From Culex pipiens pallens (Eukaryota; Arthropoda; Insecta; Diptera; Culicidae), in the NCBI RefSeq assembly GCF_016801865.2, contig NC_068938.1, forward strand, positions 67,369,005-67,433,004: DNA of 64,000 bases. Direction: 5' to 3'. Position 1 is the first letter of the stretch, and each line of letters opens with the position of its first letter. Shown here one piece after another: positions 34,570 to 46,424 of the stretch. The position numbers and the translations under genes are program-made. The notes under the pieces are model-generated. The model had not been told where the DNA came from. It saw nothing but the letters and a program-made list of their open reading frames with translations, and did no database searches.

Positions 34570-35637
34570 ATGGCGGAAAACGGTCTGGAGCGCGATGGCG
34601 ACATGCAGCGGACTCATCAGCAGCAACAAAATGGTGAGCTTGATGGAGTCCCGGCTCAACAGTCGCAGCGGCAACCAGTTTTCCCGGCCCGGCAGTGGTG
34701 CAAAACTCCTCTCCCTTGCCCGTCATCACCCGAGAATGCAGCGGCAGTGCAGGTGATGAGCGGTGATATCGAGCTGCAGGAAATTATGCAGCAGCACAAT
34801 TTGGCCATGGTGCAGCTGATTCAGCAGCAGAACGACGACTTCTCGCAGATGATGGTGTCTCTGCAGGAGATATTCTTCGATTGGTGCGTGTCTAGTTTGG
34901 CGTTGACCGGAGGTTTGGAGACCTTGCCGGTGGAATCAACGAGCCGTTACGACTTGGTACCTGAAGAAGGTGGAGAGCTGCGGTTCGAGTGTGAGCGACT
35001 TCTCGCTCCGCAGCACGTTGGGAAGATCGATCCTTGCTCCCCGGAAGTAGATACGGCACAGCTCGGCATGGAGTGCAGCTGTATGGAGCCGTTTGCAACT
35101 GAGAGGGGGAGGCAGGAAGAAGAAGACACGGTAAGCATGCAGCTGGAACGGTCGCAGGTCGAGGCGAACGGATTTCCTCGACGCCTGGCAGAAACCGCGC
35201 GCATCGTCACCGTGATCACCGATGAACCGTGGACTGGGAGTAGCTCGTCGCTCCAAGATGAGTTTTGCGGTCAAGCAGCAAGCAGCAGTCGTCGACAATC
35301 CGTCGGAATGTTCGTTACTGAGAAGTTGAAGTTCGCCAGCAGAGAAGAAGTCGTCTTCGGCCAAGTTCCTGCGGTGTTTATAAGCCGGGATGTGCCGAGA
35401 TTCGTCCTACACCACAAAAGAGCCATACGGAGAGCGAGAATGATAAAGCTGTTTCGCTCTCACCGACCTCGTCTGCGCCCAAGAACGAGATGGAAGTTTG
35501 TGGCGCTAGTCCGTCGAAGCATGAACCATTGCTGCATAGTTTTTGTGCACCGTTTCCCGAACGGGTCAGATCTCCTCGCTGTTCTTCCTGGTCCGGAGAA
35601 CCCGAGTCGAGTCCGGAAGTTGACCTTCGGAATTTAG
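34570..35637 (+). CDS. ORF of the LTR element, 355 aa, no known enzymatic domain
   Basis: Starts at ACCATGG (34,570), a good context, and ends TAG at 35,635-35,637 exactly at the purine tract. Residues about 1-45 are Gln- and acid-rich; about 65-105 read as an amphipathic helical stretch (QEIMQQHNLAMVQLIQQQND), as at the start of some Gag proteins; the last 90 residues are very basic (HRPRLRPRTRWK). There is no CCHC zinc knuckle, protease or polymerase motif. An alternative frame is also open over the last 240 bases. The intact length in a young insertion suggests the frame may be under some constraint, or that the deletion happened to keep it open. Upstream extension to 34,504 would need a TTG start. 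Confidence 0.6.
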   Translation: MAENGLERDGDMQRTHQQQQNGELDGVPAQQSQRQPVFPARQWCKTPLPCPSSPENAAAVQVMSGDIELQEIMQQHNLAMVQLIQQQNDDFSQMMVSLQEIFFDWCVSSLALTGGLETLPVESTSRYDLVPEEGGELRFECERLLAPQHVGKIDPCSPEVDTAQLGMECSCMEPFATERGRQEEEDTVSMQLERSQVEANGFPRRLAETARIVTVITDEPWTGSSSSLQDEFCGQAASSSRRQSVGMFVTEKLKFASREEVVFGQVPAVFISRDVPRFVLHHKRAIRRARMIKLFRSHRPRLRPRTRWKFVALVRRSMNHCCIVFVHRFPNGSDLLAVLPGPENPSRVRKLTFGI

Positions 35638-35645
35638 AGGGGAGA
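35636..35645 (+). promoter_or_regulatory. polypurine tract
   Basis: AGAGGGGAGA directly precedes the 3' LTR, as expected for plus-strand priming. It overlaps the stop codon of the internal frame. Confidence 0.9.
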
Positions 35646-35954
35646 TGTTGTGGACGGCAACACTGCGAGAGTGTACACCAGAAAGCCGAGTCTATTCGTG
35701 CACTCTGCGCGCCGCTGGGCTCTCCAGTTGCAGCATAGCTGTCACTGGTTGATGCCGTGACAGCGCATATATGTGATCTGTCATTTTAAAGTGTTGTTAT
35801 GTTTTGTTGATTCTTTCGTTGTTCGTGAATAAATGTAGTCGTTCGTTTGTTAGTTCTAGTAAAGAACCTTGTTTTAATTTGTTTGTTTCTGTCCGTAATC
35901 GTCTGGTCCTTGTGGTGTGGACCGCGTTAAGACGGGTCGCGGCCGGATCCAACA
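35646..35954 (+). repeat. 3' LTR
   Basis: 309 bp, identical to the 5' LTR except one transition near the end (GGATCCAACA). Followed by the CGCTT target duplication. Confidence 0.95.
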
Positions 35955-35999
35955 CGCTTCATCAAAATATTTTCCACACTTCGAACGAACTTCTTATTT

Positions 36000-36683
36000 C
36001 TGGAACGCCCAACTTACGCGGACGCCCGAGCCACCCAAAAAAAGTTGGAACGGTAACTTCAACTCGCTTGTTCTCAGGCATAACTCAACCAATCAAGACA
36101 ATTATTTTTTCCAGTGATTTTTAAGGATGTTTAGATGATCCTAAAATTTAGAAGAACTTGATTTAAATAAATCTGTCATTGTCGAAACTATTGGCACTAC
36201 GCCCCCCGGGGCATGGCCTTCCTCTAACGTGGGATTTCTGCTCCAGCGCCTCTGACGAGACAGGAGAAACCGGGACCGACGTTTTACTTCACCATCCGAT
36301 AGAAGCTCAGTGGATAAGGCGGGAATCGAACCCGCGTCTCATAGCATCATCGGGATCGGCAGCCGAAGCCGCTACCCCTGCGCCACGAGACCCACATCTG
36401 TCATTACTGCGACCGAAAACATCGTTCCAAAATTTTCCAAATGATTGCCTCCGTGGAATTTTTGACGATTTTTTTACGCGCGAAAAAAAAAATTGATTGA
36501 TGCTTTTGATTGCAAAAAAAAAACAGATTTGATCAAATTGAGTTTTGCAAAATTCTAGGATCAGCTAGACATCCTAACAAATCACTAGGAAAAATAATTA
36601 TCCCGATTGATTGAGTTATGCCTGAGAACAAACGAGTTGAAGTTACCGTTCCAACCTGTTGAGGGCTTGGGAGTTGGAGTGTT
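36000..36683. mobile_element. F2 inverted-repeat element, complete copy with SINE inside
   Basis: The left end (GTTGGAACGGTAACTTCAAC at 36,044) is mirrored at the right (GTTGAAGTTACCGTTCCAAC near 36,635), and GATGTTTAGATGATCC at the left is mirrored, with gaps, by CTAGGATCAGCTAGACATC at the right. A second partial copy is at 5,762-6,065. Removing the SINE restores the uninterrupted family sequence. Confidence 0.8.
36181..36395 (-). mobile_element. complete tRNA-derived SINE
   Basis: On the minus strand the head reads GGGTCTCGTGGCGCAGGGGT, with an RNA polymerase III A box (TGGCGCAGGGGTAG, at 36,372-36,385) and B box (GGTTCGATTCCC, at 36,321-36,332), followed by a tRNA-unrelated body ending near GCCAATAGTTTCGAC. 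A 10-bp duplication ATCTGTCATT flanks it (36,171-36,180 and 36,396-36,405). A truncated sibling is at 24,146-24,254. The head is tRNA-like but part of the SINE and should not be annotated as a functional tRNA. Confidence 0.95.
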
Positions 36684-37440
36684 AACTATTTGTTTTATGG
36701 TTCCTTTGTTGTTGTTGATTGTTCAGTTATTTATTAATGAATTGAAAATGTTCAATGTTGTACATTTTTTTGACACTTGTTATATGATATTCCGAAAACT
36801 AATTATCTTCTATTGATATATTCTTCATCCTTTCCTTACCGTAACCAGTTTAATGGCATTAAACAACCAACGTGATTAGCATGTCCAAAGTCAATTAATA
36901 TCTCGACAGGTGTCATCAATCAATCAATGCACCACAAAGATGCAACACATGCGCTTAGAAACTGCAACAAAGTAACGTAACTGGTTTTGCCACTGTGTTG
37001 TCCACGCTTTTCTTCATCTTGTTGGAATTAATCAATTCCATCGAACTGGCCACACTGTCTCTTCCATCGCTGACTGGTTGCCATTAATTCTATTAATAAC
37101 TATCCTGCGGCCCAGACTTTGTCCGTGTGGCGGAAGTTTATTTATTCGCTGAATGTGCGGCGAGAAGAGTTTATTTACCAAGCGGAATTTGAATTTGTTT
37201 CCATTTTTTTTCTGCTGCCCATCCAGATATTGAAACAGTTTGTTTGTTTTTGCGTGGTGTCGAGTCAGTCAGTCTCGAATGGAGCCGTTTCAGAAAATTG
37301 ACACGTGCCATTTCTTGAGCCTGATAAGCCTCCTCGCGCGCCCGTATTTACCTGTTCCACATTTTGCTTGATCGTTCCGCGTCTCCGGTGCTGTGTTATC
37401 TGGAAGGGTTGACAGTCGTGTGGCGTTGTGGTTTGTTGTG
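36684..37440. other. low-copy block, possible cis-regulatory DNA
   Basis: Non-repetitive, with ATTAATTC, CAATTAAT and TCAATCAATCAATG motifs of the homeodomain-site type and a GC-richer right side (37,100-37,430). No splice pair or coding frame is convincing. Confidence 0.3.
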
Positions 37441-39060
37441 CCAGTGTTGATCAAAAAATTCAAAAATCGAAAAACTTTTAAATATTGGTGGAAATAAAAG
37501 TCTAATCCACTGAAAACAATCTAAAATGCATTTTTCTGCAATGATAATCATACTTGACAACCGCAAAAACTATTTCAATAAGATTTTTTATTCAATTTCA
37601 TATGAAAACTGGGAAAGTTCTAAACTGCATCTGGTTAAAAAAAAAACATCATATTATAATTTCAAGGTAAAATTATGCACATTACAAAAGGTCATTTTCG
37701 AAAAAAAAGGAAATTACTCTAAAATTGAAACAAGAGAACACAACTGCATCTAGTTATCACAACACCACCGTAGAACCGGCCGGTTTGTACCGTGAACTCC
37801 CGATAAAAAAAATGTCAACCGGTGGCGTCAAGATATGAGAAAAAGTAGTAAAAATAGCGGTTCCAGTAATCGCTCTCAGTACCGGATGAATGACGCTCGC
37901 AGTGCAGCTTGCTGGATCGCTTTTTGCCATCACAGTAAGAAAATTATAAAAAAAGAAATTTATTTAATTTTGTATGAGACAATTGTATAATTTTATCAAA
38001 TTTTGTCAAAATATAAGTGGAAAATGAACCAGGGAGCTGATTTTTTATATGCTTATTTTTGGAGAAAGATTTACCTTTACTTTTTTTACTTTGTCGAATA
38101 TCCAGCGCTGATTGGTTACACCTTTTAAGAGTTGGATACTCTGATAAGGGGAAAATATCCGTGCGAAACATTCCGGTTTAACTGAGGTTTGATTATTGAT
38201 TATTTCATGGCACTCTTGGTATCGTGACCGGAATGAGACAGATCAATTAGAAACTGCGAAAAAAAATCCAACACTAATTTCCAATAATAAAAATATTTGA
38301 AAAAAAATATAAAATTTGCTGTCAAATTCACCATCAAAATGCACGAGCACGTGCACTCAAATTTACGGTGTCAATCCACGTTAGAGTCGTTAAAAATCGG
38401 TAATGTGAATTGAATGAGATTGCGTGATTCGCTGTTGTTACACTTTTTCCATATGATAAATTCATATATCTTAAGCAATGGGCGCGAATTAAACGACGGC
38501 GTGGCGGCATCTTTGAGCTAATTTTATTGTTTGGATTGAAATCAGGCAAAGCCGGACAGGTTCGCCAATTAACGGTGATTTACAAGGGTTTGATGGATGT
38601 TTATTGCTGGTTGAATTAATATGGATTAAGACGTGAGGGATACTTTTAATTATATAATTATATAATTATTTGAATAAGTCAGTCAAGACTTTTCAAGATC
38701 ACTTAAACGTGCTAAAGTATCTGATATAGAACTAAACATTCCAAAATAATGTATTTCAACAAAAAGTTTAATTAAAACTATCGATTACAAAAGAAATTGC
38801 ATTAGAAAGCGACTATAGAACATTTGTGGCAATGTTAATTTGCGTTTTACAACAAAGATGCAAGCAAACGCTTTGTGTTAACAGGAATTTTTCTCATGTT
38901 AATTATTTCGGCACGTGGATGTTTGGCTGAGGAAATAAACACTTGTAAATGAAGCTCATCTCGATCTTGTGATCATCTCTACACGTGTTTTGAAACCTGT
39001 TTTGAAATTGATATATAGTGTTGAATAATCCCATTTTTTACAATGATGGTATACTATACT
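37441..39060. other. mostly AT-rich DNA with F3-like and low-copy pieces
   Basis: 37,500-37,560 carries AAATGCATTTTTCTGCAATG and ATAATCATACTTGAC as in the F3 family. 38,330-38,640 is low-copy and GC-richer (GGCGCGAATTAAACGACGGC). The rest is AT-rich with no assignable feature. Confidence 0.4.
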
Positions 39061-39062
39061 AG

Positions 39063-40615
39063 TAATTCTCTGCCAAATCACACGAAATCAGGAAAAGTTG
39101 CCCCGACCCCTCTTCGATTTGCGTGATACTTTGTCCTAAGAGGTAATTTTTGTCCCTGATCACGAATCCGAACTCTAATTATCGATATTTAGTGACGGAA
39201 CATTTTTGAACATTCAAAAAAAGACTTATTTTTCAATAATTTGCAGCCTCAAATTGTGATGTGAGGGAAATTTTGTGTCAAAGGGACTTTTATGTAAAAT
39301 TGGAAGAAAGGTTTGATGATATTCAGAATTCCGAAAAAAACGTATTTTTCATCGAAAAAAATACAAAAATGGTTTCAAAAATTCTGCCTTTTTTCGATAC
39401 TCAACTGTAAAATATATTGAGACATGTCATTTTATGGGAAACTTTATGTAGGGTAGGGTAGTCATCAATGAGACACTTTTGGTTTTTAAACTTCAACGAT
39501 TTTTGTATTTTTTTCATTAGCATGTTTTAAAGAGCTTTTTGTTGCATTTGCTTTCTTTTAGTTTGTTCTAACATTGACCAAAATATGAGATCGATCTGAC
39601 GTCTACAGCCAGAGTTATTCAACTGTCTCATTGTAGACGCACTTGGCAGGAACAATGAGACAGCTGGGGAACAATGAGACACTCTACAAAAATCAATACT
39701 TTTCGAGTAAAACATCATTTTTTATATTGTTCCATTACAGGTGACTTGCCTTGAACATTTTAGAACAATTTGGCCAACATGAAACTTTAATTAACAAAAG
39801 TTATACTAAAAAGTATTTAAATTTTGTAATTCCATATATTTTACCAAATAACTTTATATTTTTGGTTAAATGAAGTTCAAACTCAATAAATATGCCAAAA
39901 ATCACTTCCAATTCATGTTTTGAAAGATTTCCATAGATTTTGAAAAGTTTAATGAAGAAAAATCAAAGTGTCTCATTGTTACCCATGGGTCGAAAAGAGT
40001 GGGGAACAATGAGACAGCCCTGGATTCTGGGTATATTCTAAATTTTGGTCAAACCTAATAAAAGGACATTGTAGCCCAACTCATGCCCTGTGAAATGACG
40101 AAAGAAATTTGGAGAAATATTAGTTTTTGTGTTAATGGCAGCCTATGAGCGAAAATGTAATTTTTAGTCATAATTTACTTTTACACCCCAGAATCAAACA
40201 TGTATGAATAACTTTGCAAGGGAGCTTCCATAACCAAAGCCACTATTATGGCAGACGTGTATCTAGTAGGCACACCTTTCCCCCAAATATGAGCATGACT
40301 GATTGAAACTACGTCTTGTGAGAGCAATTTTATCATTGTTCCCCGTGTCTCATTGATGACTACTCTATCATACTTTTCTAGTCTGCAATAACCCAGAAAG
40401 GTCATTTTTGCATTAGGAACAAATTTTTTTTTTATATTTCGTGTTTTTTGTACCTTTGCAAATAATTTTTTTAGAATGTATGTAACAATGTTCAACAAAG
40501 AGCAGACAATTTCAAAAATTTTGATTTGTTAACATAATTTTGCTTGTAACCATCACAAGTTATCGATAAAAAAGTTTTTGAATGTTGGTGGTCGTTGATC
40601 ATGATGGCCGTAAAA
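39063..40615. mobile_element. half-copy of foldback family F1, split by an insertion
   Basis: Starts AGTAATTCTCTGCCAA and follows the F1 arm through CCCCGACCCCTCTTCGATTT, GACATGTCATTTTATGGG (39,420) and, after the insertion, CCCAGAAAGGTCATTTTTG to CATGATGGCCGT near 40,615. Only one arm is present; the mirrored arm is missing. Confidence 0.8.
39451..40370. mobile_element. 920-bp TA-flanked element nested in F1
   Basis: Inverted ends: left GGGTAGGGTAGTCATC then AATGAGACAC; right GTGTCTCATT then GATGACTACTCTATCA. TA at 39,449-39,450 and 40,371-40,372. Removing it restores the F1 arm (TTTATGTACTTTTC), so both boundaries are certain. ACAATGAGAC recurs several times inside. No transposase frame, so a Tc1/mariner-type non-autonomous element is likely. 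Confidence 0.9.
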
Positions 40616-40859
40616 TATGTCACATCTTAAAATGTGAACATGAATTTGGAATCGGAAAATAATTTACAGATATTTTGATAAAATTGAATGTTTTCTAAAC
40701 AAAACCATCAAAAATTTGTAATTTGCGATACATTTGAAGCTGTCTGATTTTTTAAATAGTGCCCGGGCTAATATTTTTAGATGTTTTATTAAAAAAAAAT
40801 CAGTTTTTAGTGGCACTAATAATATAATACAATATCGAAATTACGTTAAGTTCTTTTCG

Positions 40860-42360
40860 ATTGCAAATTTAATTTTACATCAGAGCTGTTCTCTAAAAAA
40901 TCGGCCGATTTTGTATGTTTTTATTTTTTATTTGCAGTGCAAATGCAGACTTTTTGAAAAAAAAAAATTTGGCAGACGTCCATACAAACATGGTTGTAGT
41001 TGTAGGTATTGATGAAGACTATTTAGAAAAAAATGGTACACATAACATTTTTGCCGACTTTTCATTAAACTTTTTTTTTACGAAAAATCATTTTCCCAAA
41101 ATCCAAAGTTCTTAATTTTATGTTTTAGAGGACAAAATTATATAAATTTAGAAAAAAAAATCGACTTAATGTTTTATTTTAAAATCAAATTTTCATAAAA
41201 AAATTACAGATTTTTTGACAAAATGCATCGTTTGCATGATATATCCACAAAAAGTTTAATTTTAACTTCAAAAATCATTTTATTTTTTATTTTTAAAATA
41301 GTTTCCATGTCTGGACCTAATATTGACACATAAAATTTTTGTACTTTTTGAAATGTTAGTCTTAATTCCAAAATTTTAAAAATATTTTTCTCGAATTTAA
41401 CAGAAATTTTCACAAATGTCTTTTAATTAACTTTTAGTGGCTTTATCTAGAAATTCAAAAAATCTGTTAGGTACTTTTTGATTGCAAATTTGATTCACAT
41501 TAAAAACAGAAGTTTAAAAAAATAAATTATTTTTCAAAAAACAATTTTTCCTTAGCTTTAAAAAATGCGGTGTTTTGTCCCCTAAATATTTTTTTTAATT
41601 TAAATTTTGAGAAATGGATTTTTTGTTTAAAAAAAAAGTTAATTTCAACATTAATTTTACTTGTACAAACTATTTTTCTGGATAGTCCTCATCAATATCT
41701 ACAACTTTGCCGAAGACACCAAACCGATCAGAAAATTTCTTCAAAAGATAAAGATTTTTGAAAATGTACGTACCATTTTTGTATATACAGCTGCCAAAAT
41801 TGTATTGAGCCTTGTATGGGTGATCCAATACTGTCCAAACTCAATTATCCGAACGCCTTGGTAAAATTTCACTTCGGTTTATCGAAACTTCGGAAAATCG
41901 AGTGAAGAAAAAACATTTTTTTCCGTTCTCTTATTTTTGATTATTGAGCTTTAAAACTACTCTAAAGTGATTTACATTTTTTTTATCCAAAATGGCAGTG
42001 ATGAAATGTTGAAAAAATATATTTTTTTTTTTCATTTATAGGCATCAAATATATTTTATAATTTTATAGGCATCCATCATCCATTCAAATTTGGCTGAAA
42101 TGGGGTCGCAGAACTCGAATTTGAAGTTAAAAGTAAGAAAAAAAAAATGAAAATTTTGATTTTTTTTTGTTTGTGATTCGATTATCCGAAGTCCCGTATT
42201 AACCTTCGGGTAATCGAACTTCGGATAATCGAAACTTCGGATAATTGAGGCTTCGGATAATCGAGTCTGGACTCTAACACAAAATGACTTCTTTGGTCAT
42301 AGGAAGACTCCCAAAAAGTTTGAGCCATTTCAAAAATATTAATAAATCCATATCTGGTTT
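40860..42360. repeat. R repeat, copy 2, carrying a nested MITE
   Basis: Contains ACAACTTTGCCGAAGACACC (41,700), ACCATTTTTGTATATACAGC (41,772) and, after the nested element, GGTCATAGGAAGACTCCC, in the same order as copy 1. AT-rich and non-coding. Confidence 0.65.
41831..42274. mobile_element. 444-bp pogo-like MITE nested in R repeat
   Basis: Ends CTGTCCAAACTCAATTATCC and GGATAATCGAGTCTGGACTC are inverted; TA at 41,829-41,830 and 42,275-42,276. Several extra TTCGGATAATCGA repeats lie at the right end. Such ATTATCCGA-ended TA-flanked elements are common in mosquitoes; pogo-like affiliation is from general knowledge. Confidence 0.85.
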
Positions 42361-42479
42361 TAGGGCCTTTTCGAAAAAACCTCTGGAAGTCAACAATATA
42401 TTTTTCCCTTTTTCCACAGTTTTTAAAAATTATGATCTTTGAAATTTTTTACAAAAATTCGAAATCATCACCATTTTAT

Positions 42480-44090
42480 TTGCATAGATAACATCTAATG
42501 AGATCACTTTGACACTCAACGATCGTTCTCCAAAAATATCTCCACTGACATTCCTCGTTCACTTGCACCGGTCATATCGTAGCAACTTCAAATCATCCAC
42601 TTAGCACGCATATCTACAAACAAACCTCAACAATTTCGTCACAATCCACCTTCTGCGCTCTTTATTAAGGCATTCCTCAAAAAGCAGATTATAGAGGGGG
42701 CCCAAATCGCGTCCCACCGGTGGCGTTGTCGAGTTCGCCGTTGATGATGTCTTTCAACAACAGTGGACGACGACGAAACCAAGCGATTCTAAAAATACAC
42801 CACTCTCCTCCTCCTCACTACCGTTGTACTGATGTTGTGTATTTTGCTTCTTTTTTTTTTCATTTGCAGAGTGTCCATCCCCGACTCGGCAACGACAACA
42901 CGACTCAACGAAGCAGCAGTAGAAGCACAGCAGACTTGCCGTGAAGAGAGCGAGATATTCAGCGAAGCTTTATCAGTCGTCGTCAGACATCGCCGCGGTT
43001 GTTGTTGGGAGTCACCGGTGACCTTCCTATAGTCGAGTGTTGATCGTTTCATAAGGTTCCAAAAGGTTGTACGAGAAAGAAGAAACTACAGAAGAGAAGC
43101 CCAGTGCCAAATTGAGATAAGTGTTGATCGAAGAAATTCCCAGAATTGTGGATGAAAATAGCACGGTTGTTGTCAACAGTCAAGTCAGTGAAAGCCATAA
43201 AAATCTACCGAGAAGAAGCAAGATCGGCAAGATCATCAAACCAAACGTGAAGAAACGTCAGTGAGTTGAAGAAGAAACGGAAACAGTCTAGTCAAACAGC
43301 AGTCAGTGTGTTCAAAAGAATCCGAAGTTCGGCCGAAACCAAGTCAAGTCTCGCGGAGAAGAATCTGATTAGTGAATTAGGTCAAGGAGAAGACTTGATC
43401 GTAGCGAGGTTTGTCTGTCTAATCTGAGAAGTGTACGGGGGGAAGAACAGCAGAGATCAGCGCAGCGAGTCAGTGATCATGCAATCGGTTCACCACCGTT
43501 GAACGCAGGTGGATCAACTCTTACTTATGGTTGACCTTGAAGTCTGCGCAACCAAGAGGTCACACAGCTTGGGATCAACTGATACCGGATCCACCTCGGA
43601 CCAACCAAAGACGCTAATCTACCTCTAATCAAGGAAGCAAACATCAAAGCGAAAGTCAAACAACTCGATCGCAGTTCGTTGATCAAGTGCCAATTTCTGT
43701 GTACCAACTGGTAGCTAGATGTTTATGATCACGTTCATTCATCACCACCTTCTGAAACCAGCCGGTATCGGAATGAGCGCAACAAGTGGTCGTGCCGGTG
43801 GTGAATTTACGAGCTGATTATAGTGTTTGTGAAGGCCTGTGCGCGATCAACGCGAGAGAGGGTGGTGAATTTGTTGAAACTTCGCTTTGATGTATTGGTG
43901 TGCTGGAGCTGATCTCTGCTGTTCGAGTGTGAGTGAGAGCGATGGTTTGAGGGTGTGCGTAGGAAGCTTGATTGTGGTGGTGCCAATATTTGCAAGCAGT
44001 GAGCACATCAGCTGTTTTGAATGTTTTCAAAGACGGCGAGCGCACGTGAAGATAATGCGTGCAGTGTTTCTGAAAAAAATGTAGTTCTTC
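42480..44090 (+). other. candidate promoter and 5' untranslated exon cluster
   Basis: Low-copy, GC-richer leader-like DNA with repeated GAAGAAG, GTCAAGTCAGTG and CAGCAGTAGAAGC motifs and no long coding frame. TTTTTTTTTTCATTTGCAG ends at 42,870, a possible acceptor. TTCGAGT followed by GTGAGTGAG at 43,929 is the best donor; AACGCAG then GTGGATC at 43,509 is another. The style matches the 30- and 48-kb blocks. Exon limits cannot be fixed. Confidence 0.4.
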
Positions 44091-45565
44091 AATTGTATAA
44101 ATTATGAAAATTTTGCCACTTATTTAAATATATTTTGATTTGAATATAAACTTCTCACAAATTAATCGACAGGAAGTTGCAACATACCTAAAAAATATAT
44201 TTTGAGGAGTCAACCTGGGCTATTCTAGTAACATTTTAGGTTTTAAGTAGGTCAAAAAAGAAGTTTTCAGAACCGTTATAAAACATGTAGGTTTATTAAT
44301 AATAATAGGGAGGGGTTAATTCAGATTCGAATAAATTTCAGTTAGAATGATCGAATAACAAAAAATGGTCCTTTAAATACTCCAAAGTGATCTGGGAATA
44401 TGAAATCTTTAATAGGAGCCAATATTGTGGCCATAAAATATATAGAATATCATTTGTTAATTTAACAGACAAACGACCACTAGCATTTGATAACACGAAT
44501 TTAATGGTATTTAGTGATTAGATAATCCAGAGCTTCTTTGAAAACCTTCGGACAATAGAAACATCGGATGATTCAATCTTCAGATAATCGAGTTAAGACT
44601 GTATTTTTTTTAGACAATGATCACATCTAGGTTTTTTTTTTAAGTTCCTATGAACAAAATTTGAATTTTTTGCTCTTTGGGGGTTTTTTTAATATCCCTG
44701 ACTCAAGGCGGTTTCAAAAACCCCTTAAAAGCAAAAAATCATTGTTTTGTCAAAGCACCTTTTTTTTAGAAAAGCAGACATTCAGTTCAGTTTCTTTTAA
44801 TTCTATTGTTAAAATTTCCGACAATGATTTTTATTTTTATAAACTCAACTAAAGTAACATTTTCTCAGGACATTGTTGCCAGACGATTATTCAAAAAATA
44901 AACTTTTGATGCATCTCTAGTGTTGATGTTCCTTAAAGAAATTTTTAACATTTTTCTCATCATTTTGCCAGAAAAATTGTGATTCCTTTTGATTTAGAAA
45001 AGCCCAATACACATTTTTTTATATTTTAGTGTTTACCTCTTATTCAAGGAGGATTTAAAGGCGCTTAAAAAGCAAAAATATTTAGTTTTTGTTTTTGTCG
45101 AATCATTAAAAATTTAACCATAACTTTTTTTTTAACTTTGAACTATGCGGATTTATATGATGTTTAAAAGTCGTAAAAAAAACTTCAAAATTTTTATGGA
45201 AATAGACGTGGTGTAAACAATTGGAAACTATTTTAAATGAATTTTCCTGTGTTGATAATTATATTGAGCATAACAGGCTCGTTTAAAAATATTTTGAATT
45301 TTCTTGAAATTTCGATGACGATGATTTTTTTCCAGAAACAAACATTTTCCTCATTACTTGAATTTCTTAAAATGTATGATTGCAAAACTTCGAAAAATAA
45401 TGTGGTGAAGCTGCAAGCTGAAAAATGTTCCTTGAGAAATTTAAAAAATCAGTCAAAATTTACCCATTGATACTCGAAGGTAAAGTTTGTATGTTACTTT
45501 GTACCATAGCTGTAAAACTCGGTCTTAAAAAGTTATCAGCGATTTAAAAAAGTCATTTTTGTATG
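44091..45565. other. AT-rich DNA with a pogo-like remnant
   Basis: 44,520-44,605 holds CTTCGGACAATAGAAAC and CTTCAGATAATCGAG, an eroded end of the 41,831-42,274 family. Elsewhere F3-like TTTCCTGTGTTGATAATTA occurs near 45,241. No gene. Confidence 0.45.
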
Positions 45566-45567
45566 AA

Positions 45568-46010
45568 CCCGAGCAGACGGAAATAACTTGGAAATATTTT
45601 TTTTTGATATTTGAAAATACTAGGCTAATAACATGTTATGTTATTTATAACAAGATTTGTTATTCGTCGTTATGATATTTTTGTTATTGGATTGTTATTG
45701 TAATAACAGACTAATAACATTTTTAGTTATTCTTCGAACAAATCTTTGTTATTATTTTTTGTTATTTTAACAACTAATCCGATCATCCCAATAACAGTTG
45801 GAGGTATTCTTCCATAACAAAAAATGTTGTTCCAAAGTTGTTTTGGCTTTCAATCAATATTAGACTAGAAATTTTGTTATGATATTATAAACTGTTATTA
45901 AACCCTTATGCAAAAATGGATTTTGCAAGAATATTCCATAACACTTTATGTTATTTTAACAGTATTTGTTATTGAAATGGCATGAATTTTGTTATTACCG
46001 TCTGCCCGGG
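45568..46010 (+). mobile_element. 443-bp MITE, family F4 (CCCGAGCAGACGG ends)
   Basis: Ends CCCGAGCAGACGGAAATAAC and GTTATTACCGTCTGCCCGGG are inverted. AA lies on each side. The interior is rich in GTTATT and AATAAC. A second copy in the opposite orientation is at 61,439-61,885. Confidence 0.9.
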
Positions 46011-46130
46011 AAACATATTTTTTCACCAACTTCATGCTCGGATATCAATGGATTAATGGGAGCGTTCTTTTATTACGTTACGAGATTAAATTTAGTCTGT
46101 GGTTATTCTTTGTATCAAAGACGGTGTTAC

Positions 46131-46172
<42 letters not shown>
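46131..46172. repeat. AAAT microsatellite
   Basis: About ten tandem copies of a 4-base AAAT unit. A poly-C patch follows near 46,275-46,285 within unassigned DNA. Confidence 0.95.
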
Positions 46173-46173
<1 letters not shown>

Positions 46174-46424
46174 AAAACGCAGAAGAGTGGAATTTTAACC
46201 CCCTCCTTCCCCCCCGAAGAAAAATTTTCAAACAAATTTTATAAATTTTGTCTGAAGCGTAACACAATCCTCGACCCCCCCCCCTCCCTCCAACTCTGTT
46301 ACGTAACAAAACAACCCAAAAATCATTTTCTGCTTCTGGAGCAGAGGCTGATTCTGGGCACCCATTCAATTGTTAAAAACATGGCTTGTCATATAAATTT
46401 TTATATTTTTTGAAATTTTGTTAG

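Larger units (their letters stand above)
34170..35954 (+). mobile_element. complete non-autonomous LTR retrotransposon, 1,785 bp
   Basis: Two 309-bp direct LTRs (TGTTGTGG...CCAACA type, TG/CA ends) flank a 1,167-bp interior. A 5-bp duplication CGCTT lies at 34,165-34,169 and 35,955-35,959. The LTRs differ at one base by eye (34,474 T versus 35,950 C), so insertion was recent. A primer-binding site follows LTR1 and a purine tract abuts LTR2. The one long frame lacks protease, reverse transcriptase, RNase H and integrase, so a related full-length element must supply them. Confidence 0.95.

Noticed and set aside
34170..35954. Autonomous retrotransposon or endogenous viral element
   Set aside because: There is no protease, reverse transcriptase, RNase H, integrase or envelope-like frame between the LTRs.
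36313..36395. Functional tRNA gene
   Set aside because: A and B boxes are present, but the sequence is the head of a SINE with a target duplication, and no clean cloverleaf 3' end or terminator follows.
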